A stretch of DNA of 64,000 nt from Desulfurivibrio alkaliphilus AHT 2. Its GTDB lineage: Bacteria > Desulfobacterota > Desulfobulbia > Desulfobulbales > Desulfurivibrionaceae. Made by a program: the position numbers and the translations under genes. The notes beneath the pieces are model-generated. The model was given only the letters and a program-made list of their open reading frames with translations. It was not told the origin of the DNA and did no database searches. The stretch's first letter is position 1; every line of letters starts with the position of its first letter. The DNA lies in contig NC_014216.1 in the NCBI RefSeq assembly GCF_000092205.1, forward strand, positions 1,865,742-1,929,741, given 5' to 3'. Positions 16,222 to 23,957 of this stretch are shown here, one piece after another.

Positions 16222-17490
16222 ATGGCTAAAAAAGAAAAAATCATCCGCTTTGTTTTACCCCTGCTGGTGCTGCTGGCGGGTTTTCTGCTGATGCAGTTAC
16301 TGCTGTCCCAACGCCAGGCGCCGGAGCCCCGGGAAAGGGTGGAGCGCGGCGCCCTGGTGGAATTGCTCGCCGTGCAGCCGGAAACCCACCAGGTGATGGT
16401 GCGGGGCAGCGGCACGGTGCAGCCCCAGCGGGAAATCAGCCTGATCCCCAGGGTCTCCGGCGAGGTGGTGGAGCTGGGGCCGAATTTTGTCGCCGGCGGC
16501 TTTGTTCGTGAAGGCGAGTTGCTGTTCCGCTTGGACCCGGCGGATTACGAGCTGGCTCGGGAGCGGGCCAAGGCCGCCGTGGCCCGGGCCGAAGCGAGGC
16601 TGGTGGAAATAAGCGAACGGGCGGCGGTGGCCCGCCGGGAGTGGGAGTTGTTTGCCGCAAGCCCCGACCATGAAAGCGACACCCGGCTGCAGCCCAGCCC
16701 CCTGGCCCTCTACCAGCCCCAGTTGCTGGAGGCCGAGGCCGAGCGGGTCGCCGCCGAAGCCGATCTTACCGCCGCCCGGCTGGACCTGGAACGCACCACC
16801 CTCTTGGCCCCCTTCAACGGCCGCATTCGCCAGCGCCAGTTGGAATTGGGCCAGTTTATCCAGGCCGGGGTCACCGTCGCCACCCTGACCGGCACCGACC
16901 GGGCGGAAATCATCGTTCCCCTGCCCCAGGCCGACCTACCCTGGCTGCAACTGCCCCGCCCGGCCAGCGCCCCCGCAACTGACTCCGGGGTCCACGGGGT
17001 AAGCGATCTCGGCTCCCCGGCCCTAGTTACCTTCACCGCCGGCGATCGCGATTACCAGTGGCCGGGCAAGCTGCACCGGACCCTGGGCGAGGTGGAAAGC
17101 CAGGGGCGAATGGTACAGACGGTAATCATGGTCGAAGACCCTTACGACCTGGCCGACCGCCGGGACGATGCCCCGGCCCTGCTGCCGGGGATGTTTGTCG
17201 GGGTGCAACTGGCCGGCAAACGCCTGGAAGAGGTGTTCATTCTGCCCCGCCGGGCGGTGCGGGAAGGCGACACCGTCTGGCTGATGGATGACGAGCAGCG
17301 GCTGCGCCTGGCGCCGGTCAACATTCGCCGCCGGGAACGGGAAACCGCCATTATCGACCACGGCCTGACCGCCGGCGACCAGGTGGTGCTCACCGAACTG
17401 GTCGGCGCCGTCGAGGGCATGCTGCTGCGGGCCAACAACCGGGAAACGCCCCGGGAAATGCCCCGAGAAATGCCCCGAGAAATACAATGA
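16222..17490 (+). CDS. RND efflux periplasmic adaptor (membrane fusion protein)
   Basis: A 422-aa HlyD/AcrA-type adaptor with one N-terminal membrane anchor (about residues 8-29). The biotinyl-lipoyl-like half motif PRVSGEVVELGPNFVAGG is near residue 75, with a helical hairpin about 105-185 and a second lipoyl half LLAPFNGRIRQRQLELGQ near 195. It links the inner-membrane pump to an outer-membrane channel. The C-terminal tail repeats the tetrapeptide PREM, encoded by a 12-bp tandem repeat. Its stop overlaps the start of the permease gene by four bases, so the two are co-translated. No TolC-type gene is adjacent. Confidence 0.92.
   Translation: MAKKEKIIRFVLPLLVLLAGFLLMQLLLSQRQAPEPRERVERGALVELLAVQPETHQVMVRGSGTVQPQREISLIPRVSGEVVELGPNFVAGGFVREGELLFRLDPADYELARERAKAAVARAEARLVEISERAAVARREWELFAASPDHESDTRLQPSPLALYQPQLLEAEAERVAAEADLTAARLDLERTTLLAPFNGRIRQRQLELGQFIQAGVTVATLTGTDRAEIIVPLPQADLPWLQLPRPASAPATDSGVHGVSDLGSPALVTFTAGDRDYQWPGKLHRTLGEVESQGRMVQTVIMVEDPYDLADRRDDAPALLPGMFVGVQLAGKRLEEVFILPRRAVREGDTVWLMDDEQRLRLAPVNIRRRERETAIIDHGLTAGDQVVLTELVGAVEGMLLRANNRETPREMPREMPREIQ
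17449..17486 (+). repeat. 12-bp tandem repeat in the adaptor 3' end
   Basis: About three copies of CCCCGRGAAATG encode the repeated tetrapeptide at the C-terminus of the adaptor. Copy number could vary by slippage without changing frame. Confidence 0.7.
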
Positions 17491-20400
17491 ACAACCAGAT
17501 CCAATGGATGGCCCATAACCACGTGGCCGCCACCCTGCTGCTGCTCTTTTTCGCGGTGGGCGGCCTGGTCTTTGCCTTCAACGTCAAGCAGGAGGTCTTT
17601 CCCGAGATCAGCCTGGACCGGGTGAACATCACCGTCAGCTACCCCGGCGCCAGCCCCGAGGAGGTGGAAGAAGGGATCATCCTGCAAATAGAAGAGAGCA
17701 TTGCCGGCATTGACGGCATTAAAGAGATGCGAGCCACCGCCGCCGAAGGGATCGGCACCGTCACCGCGGTGGTGGATACCGGGGCCGACGTGGACCAGGT
17801 GCTGCAGGACATCAAAAACGAGGTGGACCGCATCACCACCTTCCCCGAAGACGCCGAGCAGCCGGTGGTGAGCAAGGCCCTGATCAGAAACGAGGTGATT
17901 TCGGTAGTGGTTTACGGCCCCACCACCGAACGGGCCCTGCGGGAACGGGCGGAGATGATCCGCGACGACCTGCTGGAGATGCCGGAAATCACCCAGGTGG
18001 AACTGGCCGGGGTGCGGCCCTACGAGATCTCCATCGAAATCGAGGAAGAGATGCTGCGCCGCCATCACCTTACCCTGGAACAGGTGGCGGCGGCGGTGCG
18101 CCGGGCCTCCCAGGACACCCCCGGCGGGGTGCTGAAGACCGAGGGCGGCGAGATCCTGCTGCGCACCAAGGAACGGCGCTACACCGGGCCTGAGCACGAG
18201 GAGATCGTCATCCGGGCCGGGGCCGACGGCGCCTTGTTGCGCCTGGGCGAGGTCGCCACCATCCGTGACGGCTTTGAAGATATCGACCTGATCAGCCGCT
18301 TCAACGGCCAGCCCGCCGCCATGGTGGAGGTTTACCGGGTGGGCGAGCAGCGCCCCATCGAGATCTCCGAGTTGGTGCGCCGTTATGTGGAGCGGCAACA
18401 GCCGGCGGTGGCCGGCACGGTCATCGACCTGGCCCTGTGGAACGACAACTCCGAGGTGCTGCAGAGCCGTTTTCAACTGCTGCTGAAAAACGCCGCCATC
18501 GGCCTGCTGCTGGTGCTGCTGATTTTAAGCCTCTTTCTGGAGATCAAGCTGGCCCTGTGGATCATGCTGGGGCTGCCGGTTTCCTTTCTCGGCGCCCTGC
18601 TCTTTCTGCCCAGCTTCGATGTTTCCATCAACATGATGTCGCTTTTTGCCTTCATCATGGCCCTGGGGATCGTGGTGGACAACTCGGTGGTGGTGGGCGA
18701 GAGCATCCACGAGCACCGCAGCCGGGGCAAGGAACGACTGCGGGCGGCGGTGGAGGGCACCAGGGAGGTGGCCGTGCCGGTGGTCTTCTCGGTGCTGACC
18801 ACGGTGGCGGCCTTCCTGCCCCTGGTCTACATCACCGGCACCATGGGTAAGTTCATCCGCGCCATCCCCTTTGTGGTGATCAGCATCCTGATGGTGTCGC
18901 TGGTGATTTCCCTGTTCTGCCTGCCGGCCCTGCTGGGGCGGCGGGATCATGCCAGCCCCCCCGGCCCCGGCCTGATTGGCCGCCTGAAAGGGCTGCACCG
19001 GCAAGCCGATGCGTTACTGCAACGGTTGATTAACGGCCCCTACCGGCGCACCCTGGAGTTCTGCCTGACCTACCGGGGGCTGACCCTGGCCGCCGCCCTG
19101 GCCCTGCTGATGCTGGCCGGCGGCCTGGTGGGCGGCGGGCTGGTGCAGTTTCGCTTCATGCCGGAGGTGGAAGGCGATATCATCCGGGTGGAGTTGGAAA
19201 TGCCCCAGGGCACCCTGGTGGAGGAGACCGCCCGGGTGGAGGCCTTCATCGTCGAGCAGGGTCAGCGGACCATCGCCGAATTCGATGCCCGGCGCGACGA
19301 CGGCAGCACCATCCTGCGCCACCTTTATTCGGTTATCGGCGGCACAGCGGCCAATGAAGGCCCCGGCGGGGGCGGCGGCGACTCCGGCACCCACCTGGCC
19401 ACCACCACCCTCTTTCTGCAACCGGCCGAAAAACGCGGCCTGCCGGCCTCGGAAGTGTCGGCCCGCTGGCGGGAGTTGGTGGGGGAAATTCCCGGCGTCC
19501 GCTCCCTGACCTTTACCACCAACCTGGTCCGTTTCGGCGACCATATCGACGTGCAGTTGTCCCACCACGATTTCACCACCCTGCTGGCCGCCCGCGACCG
19601 CCTGCAGGCGGATCTGGCCAATTACCCCGGGGTTTACGATATCGCCGACAACTTCCCGGAAGGCAAGCGGGAGCTGACCCTGCGCTTAAAACCCGAGGCC
19701 CGCAGCCTGGGGGTTACCGAAGAGGACCTGGGCCGCCAGGTGCGCAGCGCCTTTTTCGGCGCCGAGGCCCTGCGCCTGCAACGGGGGCGCAACGAGGTCA
19801 AGGTGATGGTGCGTTACCCGGAGGTGCAGCGGCGCAGCCTCAGCGATCTGGAGGCGATGACCATCCGCACCCCGGACGGCGGCGATATCCCTTTGCTGCA
19901 AGCCGCCGAGGTGATCGACGGCCGGGGCTATGCCGCCATCAGCCGCAGCGACCGCAAGCGGGCCATCAACGTCACCGCCAGTGTGGACGACCGGCTGGCC
20001 AACGCCGAAGAGGTGCTGGCCGCCTTGCGGCAGGGCCCCCTGGCCCGGCTGGTGGCCGATTTTCCGGGGCTGAGCTACGACCTGGAAGGGGAGGAAAAAG
20101 AGCGCCGGGAGTCCATGGGCAGCATGGGCCAGGGCTTTATCCTGGCTCTGTTCGCCATATACGCCCTGCTGGCCGTACCCCTGCGCAGCTTCGCCCAGCC
20201 GGTGCTGATCATGATGGCCATTCCCTTCGGCATCGTCGGCGCCCTGCTGGGGCACCTGCTGCTGGGTTTTAATTTGAGTATTTTGAGCATGTTCGGCATT
20301 GTGGCGCTGTCCGGGGTGGTGGTCAACAACTCCCTGCTGCTGATTGACCGGATCAACCGCAACCGGCGGCGGCAAGAAACCCGGGTGGACGGGCCTGGCG

Positions 20401-20666
20401 AGCTGGACGGATTGGCAAAAACCGCCGCCACCCGCGAGGCGGTGATCGACGCCGGATGCCGCCGTTTCCGCCCCATCCTGCTTACTTCGCTGACCACCTT
20501 CGGCGGCCTTTTCCCCATGATCCTGGAAACCAGCGTCCAGGCCCAGTTCCTGATTCCCATGGCCATCAGCCTGGGCTTCGGGGTACTCTTTTCCACCTTC
20601 ATCACCCTGGTGCTGGTCCCCACCCTGTACCTGGTGCTGGATGGAACGCGGCTACCTTCACAATAA
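17487..20666 (+). CDS. RND efflux transporter permease
   Basis: A 1059-aa inner-membrane proton-driven pump of the AcrB/HAE superfamily. The N-terminal helix is followed by FPEISLDRVNITVSYPGASP and EEVEEGI. Two sets of transmembrane helices flank large periplasmic loops. The central helix region GIVVDNSVVVGESIHEH carries the charged residues expected for proton relay, and the second half has FGIVALSGVVVNNSLLLIDRIN. A Gly-rich loop (GPGGGGGDSG) near residue 630 is unusual. Substrate is not readable; the heavy-metal CzcA subgroup is less likely than hydrophobic-compound pumps. The gene ends nine bases into the convergent exporter gene. Confidence 0.92.
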   Translation: MNNQIQWMAHNHVAATLLLLFFAVGGLVFAFNVKQEVFPEISLDRVNITVSYPGASPEEVEEGIILQIEESIAGIDGIKEMRATAAEGIGTVTAVVDTGADVDQVLQDIKNEVDRITTFPEDAEQPVVSKALIRNEVISVVVYGPTTERALRERAEMIRDDLLEMPEITQVELAGVRPYEISIEIEEEMLRRHHLTLEQVAAAVRRASQDTPGGVLKTEGGEILLRTKERRYTGPEHEEIVIRAGADGALLRLGEVATIRDGFEDIDLISRFNGQPAAMVEVYRVGEQRPIEISELVRRYVERQQPAVAGTVIDLALWNDNSEVLQSRFQLLLKNAAIGLLLVLLILSLFLEIKLALWIMLGLPVSFLGALLFLPSFDVSINMMSLFAFIMALGIVVDNSVVVGESIHEHRSRGKERLRAAVEGTREVAVPVVFSVLTTVAAFLPLVYITGTMGKFIRAIPFVVISILMVSLVISLFCLPALLGRRDHASPPGPGLIGRLKGLHRQADALLQRLINGPYRRTLEFCLTYRGLTLAAALALLMLAGGLVGGGLVQFRFMPEVEGDIIRVELEMPQGTLVEETARVEAFIVEQGQRTIAEFDARRDDGSTILRHLYSVIGGTAANEGPGGGGGDSGTHLATTTLFLQPAEKRGLPASEVSARWRELVGEIPGVRSLTFTTNLVRFGDHIDVQLSHHDFTTLLAARDRLQADLANYPGVYDIADNFPEGKRELTLRLKPEARSLGVTEEDLGRQVRSAFFGAEALRLQRGRNEVKVMVRYPEVQRRSLSDLEAMTIRTPDGGDIPLLQAAEVIDGRGYAAISRSDRKRAINVTASVDDRLANAEEVLAALRQGPLARLVADFPGLSYDLEGEEKERRESMGSMGQGFILALFAIYALLAVPLRSFAQPVLIMMAIPFGIVGALLGHLLLGFNLSILSMFGIVALSGVVVNNSLLLIDRINRNRRRQETRVDGPGELDGLAKTAATREAVIDAGCRRFRPILLTSLTTFGGLFPMILETSVQAQFLIPMAISLGFGVLFSTFITLVLVPTLYLVLDGTRLPSQ

Positions 20667-21218
20667 GGCGGAAACCAGCACCCAGAGGCCGATGGCGGCG
20701 AAGATCAGGGCGCTTAAGCGGTGCAGCAGGCGGGGGGAGATCCGGCAGCCGTAGCAGTGGCCGAACCAGACGGTGGGGGCGTTGACTACCATCATGCCGC
20801 TGACGCTGCCGGCCACCACCCAGAAAAAGGTGGAGTAATGGGCGGCCAGGGCGGCGGTGGCGATCTGGGTCTTGTCGCCCATCTCCATCAGGAAAAAAAG
20901 CACGAAGGTGGTAACGAAGGCCCCTTTGAGGGAGACCGGCGGCGCCTCCTCCTCGGCACTGTTACGTAACGCCCAGAGGGCCATGGCGAGAAACCCCAGG
21001 CCCACCAGCCAACTGATTACCTCCGCGGGCAGCAGGCGCGAAACCCAGACCCCGCCCACGGCGGCCAAGCCATGATTGGCCAGCGAGGCCAGAAAAATCC
21101 CGGCCAGCACCGGCCACGGCCGCTGGTAGCGGGCGCTCAGGGTCAGGGCGACAAACTGCGTTTTATCGCCGATTTCGGCCAGGGTAACGGCCACCAGCGC
21201 AATAAAAAAAACTTCCAT
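20658..21218 (-). CDS. Gdt1/UPF0016 family divalent cation (manganese) exporter
   Basis: A 186-aa membrane protein of about six to seven helices in two halves. Each half carries the family motif E-x-G-D-K-T (LAEIGDKTQFVALTLSARY near residue 15 and EMGDKTQIATAALAAHY near 112). Family members export Mn2+ or move Ca2+ in exchange for protons. Its Shine-Dalgarno overlaps the stop of the upstream UGA-containing gene, so it is probably the third gene of an operon with that gene and the ArsR regulator. Confidence 0.88.
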   Translation of the reverse strand: MEVFFIALVAVTLAEIGDKTQFVALTLSARYQRPWPVLAGIFLASLANHGLAAVGGVWVSRLLPAEVISWLVGLGFLAMALWALRNSAEEEAPPVSLKGAFVTTFVLFFLMEMGDKTQIATAALAAHYSTFFWVVAGSVSGMMVVNAPTVWFGHCYGCRISPRLLHRLSALIFAAIGLWVLVSALL

Positions 21219-21229
21219 ACCAGATCTTG

Positions 21230-21670
21230 CTACTCCTGTTGCCGCTTGGCCAGCAGGAAGGCGGCGCCGCTGGCCGACAGGCCCAGGGCGTCGGCCAGGG
21301 TGACGGCGTCGCTGTCCGGATGACGTTGCAGGAAGGCCGCCGCCTCTTCTTCCAGTTCATCGAGCCAGCTTTCAAAAAGCTTGAGGATGCCGGGCTCGGT
21401 CACCGCCTGCAACTGTTTTGAACGGGCCACTTTATGGACCAGACTCTGACACATGTTGGTTGGATCGACACCTTCGTCCAGGCAGCGGGCCAGTCAGAGG
21501 TTGACCATCCCCACCAGCTTGTCGTCGCCGTTGTCTCCCAGAAAGCGGGCCAGCCATTGCTGGCGTTCCTCGTCATCCAGGTGCCCCAAGGCCCCGCGCA
21601 CCGCCGGCAGCAGGGTCTGCAGAATTTCTTTGGGCTCCAGCTCGTCCAGCAGTTCCGTAAGCTCCCGCAT
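21230..21670 (-). CDS. Candidate new selenoprotein (146 aa, in-frame UGA at codon 59)
   Basis: The frame starts at ATG 21670, nine nt after AGGAG, and runs to TAG at 21230. It is broken only by TGA at 21494-21496, after residues DDKLVGMVNL. Beyond it the frame continues as a normal-looking helical, acidic protein (LARCLDEGVDPTNMCQSL..., SWLDELEEEAAAFL). Reading UGA as selenocysteine gives Sec59 with Cys63 (U-x3-C). A hairpin with loop AGGUG begins 14 nt after the UGA. The stop lies within the Shine-Dalgarno region of the next gene, as expected if the whole frame is translated. I do not recognise the family. A nonsense mutation remains possible but is less likely given two other UGA genes within 2.3 kb. 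Confidence 0.72.
21461..21496 (-). promoter_or_regulatory. Candidate bacterial SECIS element, small protein
   Basis: After UGA (21494-21496), TGGA-CGA pairs with TCG-A-TCCA with one bulged A. The apical loop is AGGTG, 21 nt after the UGA. GGU in a loop at this distance fits bacterial SECIS requirements. Confidence 0.6.
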
Positions 21671-21682
21671 ATATCAAGTCTC

Positions 21683-22027
21683 CTAGAAGGATGTGCGTCG
21701 GGCCAGCAAGTCGCCGGTTAGGGAATTCAGCTCATCCAGCAGCCCCTCCAGGCGGGGGTCGGCCAGGCGGCAGTAAACAAAAGGCCCGCGCCGCTCGACA
21801 CTGACCAGCAACGCCCGCCGCAGCTCTTTCAAATGGTGCGACACCAGGGGCTGGGAAATCCCCAGTTCCTCCACCAGTTTGGAGACCGGCTTTTCGGTGC
21901 CGACCAGGGCGCGCAGAATCCGCAAGCGGTTCTCGTCGGCCAGCCCCTTGAGCAACACCACCAGGTCCGCCGGGGTAACCGTTGCGGCCCCATCGCCGGG
22001 GGAATGATTTGAATTGCCGTTTTTCAC
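21683..22027 (-). CDS. ArsR-family transcriptional regulator
   Basis: A 114-aa winged-helix regulator. The DNA-binding helix-turn-helix reads KLVEELGISQPLVSHHLKELRRA, in its usual place, followed by the wing VSVERRGPFVYCRL. The ELCVCDL metal-binding motif of ArsR/SmtB is absent, so arsenic-type metal sensing through that site is unlikely. It is the first gene of an apparent operon with the small UGA-containing protein (13-nt gap, Shine-Dalgarno overlapping its stop) and the Gdt1-type exporter. It presumably regulates that operon. Its upstream region holds palindromic repeat copy 3. Confidence 0.88.
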   Translation of the reverse strand: MKNGNSNHSPGDGAATVTPADLVVLLKGLADENRLRILRALVGTEKPVSKLVEELGISQPLVSHHLKELRRALLVSVERRGPFVYCRLADPRLEGLLDELNSLTGDLLARRTSF

Positions 22028-22168
22028 CGGCCAAGGCTCCGGGTTTTAATCAACCAGATAGTAATCAAGCAGCCAACAATGAAAAGGGCGCCGAAAAAGC
22101 CGTTGCCGACTTCCGGCGGCCACCAAGTTAACTTAATCCACCACCGCTGACCAGCTAAAAACGTAACC

Positions 22169-22312
22169 GTTCACCAGGGGTACTAACTTACCAGTCTAAC
22201 GTGCCGTAATCGTTCAGCAGTGCCGCAGATTCGGGCGATCAGCCAGGCGCCGCGTACACTGGTACTCAAGCCTGGCTGATCGCCCGAAGGTGCGGTGCTG
22301 CTGAACGATTAC
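22169..22312 (-). repeat. Dispersed palindromic repeat, copy 3 (flank on left)
   Basis: The 107-bp palindrome 22206-22312 has outer arms GTAATCGTTCAGCAG and CTGCTGAACGATTAC, a TG/TG mismatch, and a perfect 19-bp inner stem starting TTCGGGCGATCAGCC. Its apex is GTACACTGGTAC. The flank 22169-22205 begins GTTCACCAGGGGTACTAAC. The right arm ends eight bases before the stop codon of the UGA-containing membrane protein. Confidence 0.9.
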
Positions 22313-22319
22313 CTAAAAA

Positions 22320-23426
22320 CTATGTTTGGCGGTACTTGAGCAGCACCAGGCCGTAAACCATGGCCATCAGCACGATGGAAAGATAGTTGGCCACCAGCAG
22401 CAGCTGATGGGCAAAGTAGGTGCCGTAGACGTATCCTCCCAGGACCTGGGAGCCGACCAGGGCTCAGACTATCCCCCACTGGGCCGGGGAGTATTTCTGC
22501 CGGCCGAACTTGCGGAAATAATCCGCAAGCAAATACAACCCGAACACAGCCCAGGCCACGGCGGCGGCGTAAGCGAAGTTGAGCACTAGAAACGAAGCCG
22601 GTTCGGCGGCAAACCCGAAATGGTTTTGCAGGTAGGCCATAATCCGAAACAGGCTGATACCGAAAAGGCAGAGGATGGGAATAACCAGAAAAAAGGCGGG
22701 CTGGATGGGATCGCCCGGCAACCGTTGGGCCTTGAGCTGGCCGTAGAGCAACACCACGATTTTCAACAGAAAGATAAAAATACCGGCCCCGATGGTAAAA
22801 AAGGCGGCAAAGGCAGCGGCCGCCGCCACCGCCGGGTCGGTGGCGATGGCGGCAATACCGCTGCCGGTAAGGCTTACCAGGCCGAAGGCAAAGATATCCA
22901 GCAACCAGGCAAAATTAAGCTTGCTCGGCTCCACCGGTTGGGTCAGCCAGATTTTCAGCACCTTGGCTTCAAACCCCAGCAGGGCCAGCCAAAGCAGAGC
23001 GAAGAAAAAAAGCGACGGCAGCATCAGCCCCTGCAGGGTGGCCCCCATGTTCGGCACAAAAAAGGCCAGCGGCCCCCAGACCACGTTGGCAGTCATGGCC
23101 AGCGAGGCGATGGGGGAAAAGATGGCGATATGGACTTTGGGGTCGTTGATAAAGGCGCTGAACTGCTCACGCTGGGCCATCATCCCGGCCAGCCCTTTAA
23201 GATAAAACAGGGTCAGTAGCAGGTGGATGACCACAAACAGCAGCATCACCCCCACCAGCGGGCCGTAGAAAAAGTTTTCCACGGCACTGAGCTGTTCCCA
23301 CGGCATGGCCGCCATGGTAATCAGCCCCTCGCCGTGCGGCACGGCAAATTGCAACAGCACGAAGGGCATCAACGCCGCCCCGCCGGCGGCCACGGAAATC
23401 TGGAACTGCAAGGGAGAAAACTTCAT
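22320..23426 (-). CDS. Membrane selenoprotein candidate (368 aa, Sec321), TsoY-like
   Basis: A polytopic membrane protein with about nine to ten hydrophobic helices. The frame from ATG 23426 (AAGGAAA upstream) meets TGA at 22464-22466 after KYSPAQWGIV, then continues for 47 more residues as a further membrane helix (LLLVANYLSIVLMAMVYGLV) ending KYRQT at TAG. Read as selenocysteine, this is Sec321. A perfect 5-bp stem UCCCA/UGGGA with loop GGUCC begins 13 nt after the UGA. It starts 11 nt after the DsrE-type selenoprotein gene, so the two form an operon. I recall the database name TsoY for Sec membrane proteins paired with DsrE proteins, but could not check it. Function is unknown; a thiol/sulfur redox role is inferred. 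Confidence 0.8.
22437..22466 (-). promoter_or_regulatory. Candidate bacterial SECIS element, membrane selenoprotein
   Basis: After UGA, TCCCA pairs with TGGGA around loop GGTCC, the loop starting 18 nt downstream. It resembles the GGUCU loop of the E. coli fdhF SECIS. Confidence 0.75.
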
Positions 23427-23437
23427 CGCTTTTCCTT

Positions 23438-23758
23438 TTAGAAGGTCAGGACTTTTTCACTTTCGGCAACCATTTGGTAAAGGTCGGTCATCATGCCCAA
23501 AGGACAGGAGGCTGATCCCGCCAGACCGCGGGATTTGATGCAGGTGCCTCAGACCAGGAAGTTGCCGCCCAAATTGTCGAATTCCGCCAACTGGCCGGAG
23601 ATATCGAACTGCTCACTGCTGATCTGTTCATACTCGACCCCCCGGCCCAGCATGAACATATTGACTTCCTTGCCTTGTTTCAGGCTGGCATTGGCCAGCC
23701 GGGCGGCGTTGAACACCGTTTCCGGGTCGTTGCTGGAAATAACGAACAACCAACTCAT
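23438..23758 (-). CDS. DsrE-family selenoprotein (106 aa, Sec70)
   Basis: A small DsrE-like sulfur-transfer protein. The start ATG 23758 follows GGAGG. The N-terminus WLFVISSNDPETVFNAARLA and MFMLGRGVE are DsrE fold elements. TGA at 23549-23551 is codon 70; reading through gives UGTCIKSRG followed by SCPLGMMTDLYQMV and a stop at 23438. In related DsrE proteins this position is a cysteine (CGTC), as I recall, so the change to Sec is conservative and would create a U-x2-C redox pair (Sec70/Cys73). The SECIS hairpin is the clearest of the three. It is the first gene of a pair with the membrane selenoprotein. Confidence 0.88.
23516..23551 (-). promoter_or_regulatory. Bacterial SECIS element in the DsrE gene
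   Basis: After UGA, TCCCGC pairs with GCGGGA (6 bp, perfect). The loop is GGTCTG, starting 22 nt downstream. GGUCU in the loop matches the known E. coli fdhF SECIS loop. Confidence 0.85.
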
Positions 23759-23901
23759 AACGATACCTCCATGAGAATGGATTTTACCGCCGCCCCAACG
23801 GCGGGCAGCGACTCTTGCCCGCCGGGCATGGGCATGGCCCGAAGGGGGCCGGCGGTCTGCAGGATTATCCTGCGACTGGCCGCCTTGCCGGCAACCAGAT
23901 A

Positions 23902-23922
23902 ATAAACATTCATACATATCAA
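23902..23922 (-). promoter_or_regulatory. Shared 21-bp motif upstream of the DsrE selenoprotein gene
   Basis: On the minus strand this reads TTGATATGTATGAATGTTTAT, about 143 nt before the start codon. The same motif with two differences lies upstream of the rhodanese gene (25239-25259). This suggests a common regulator or promoter element. The 199-base gap it sits in holds no gene. Confidence 0.55.
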
Positions 23923-23957
23923 GACCCATCAATGCAAGCGGATTTTTTGTAACCGCT

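Noticed and set aside
21230-23758. Three in-frame TGA codons as pseudogenes or sequencing errors
   Set aside because: Frames downstream stay open and protein-like to sensible stops, a GGU-loop hairpin follows each TGA, and the DsrE case sits at a usual cysteine position. Not excluded for the small protein.
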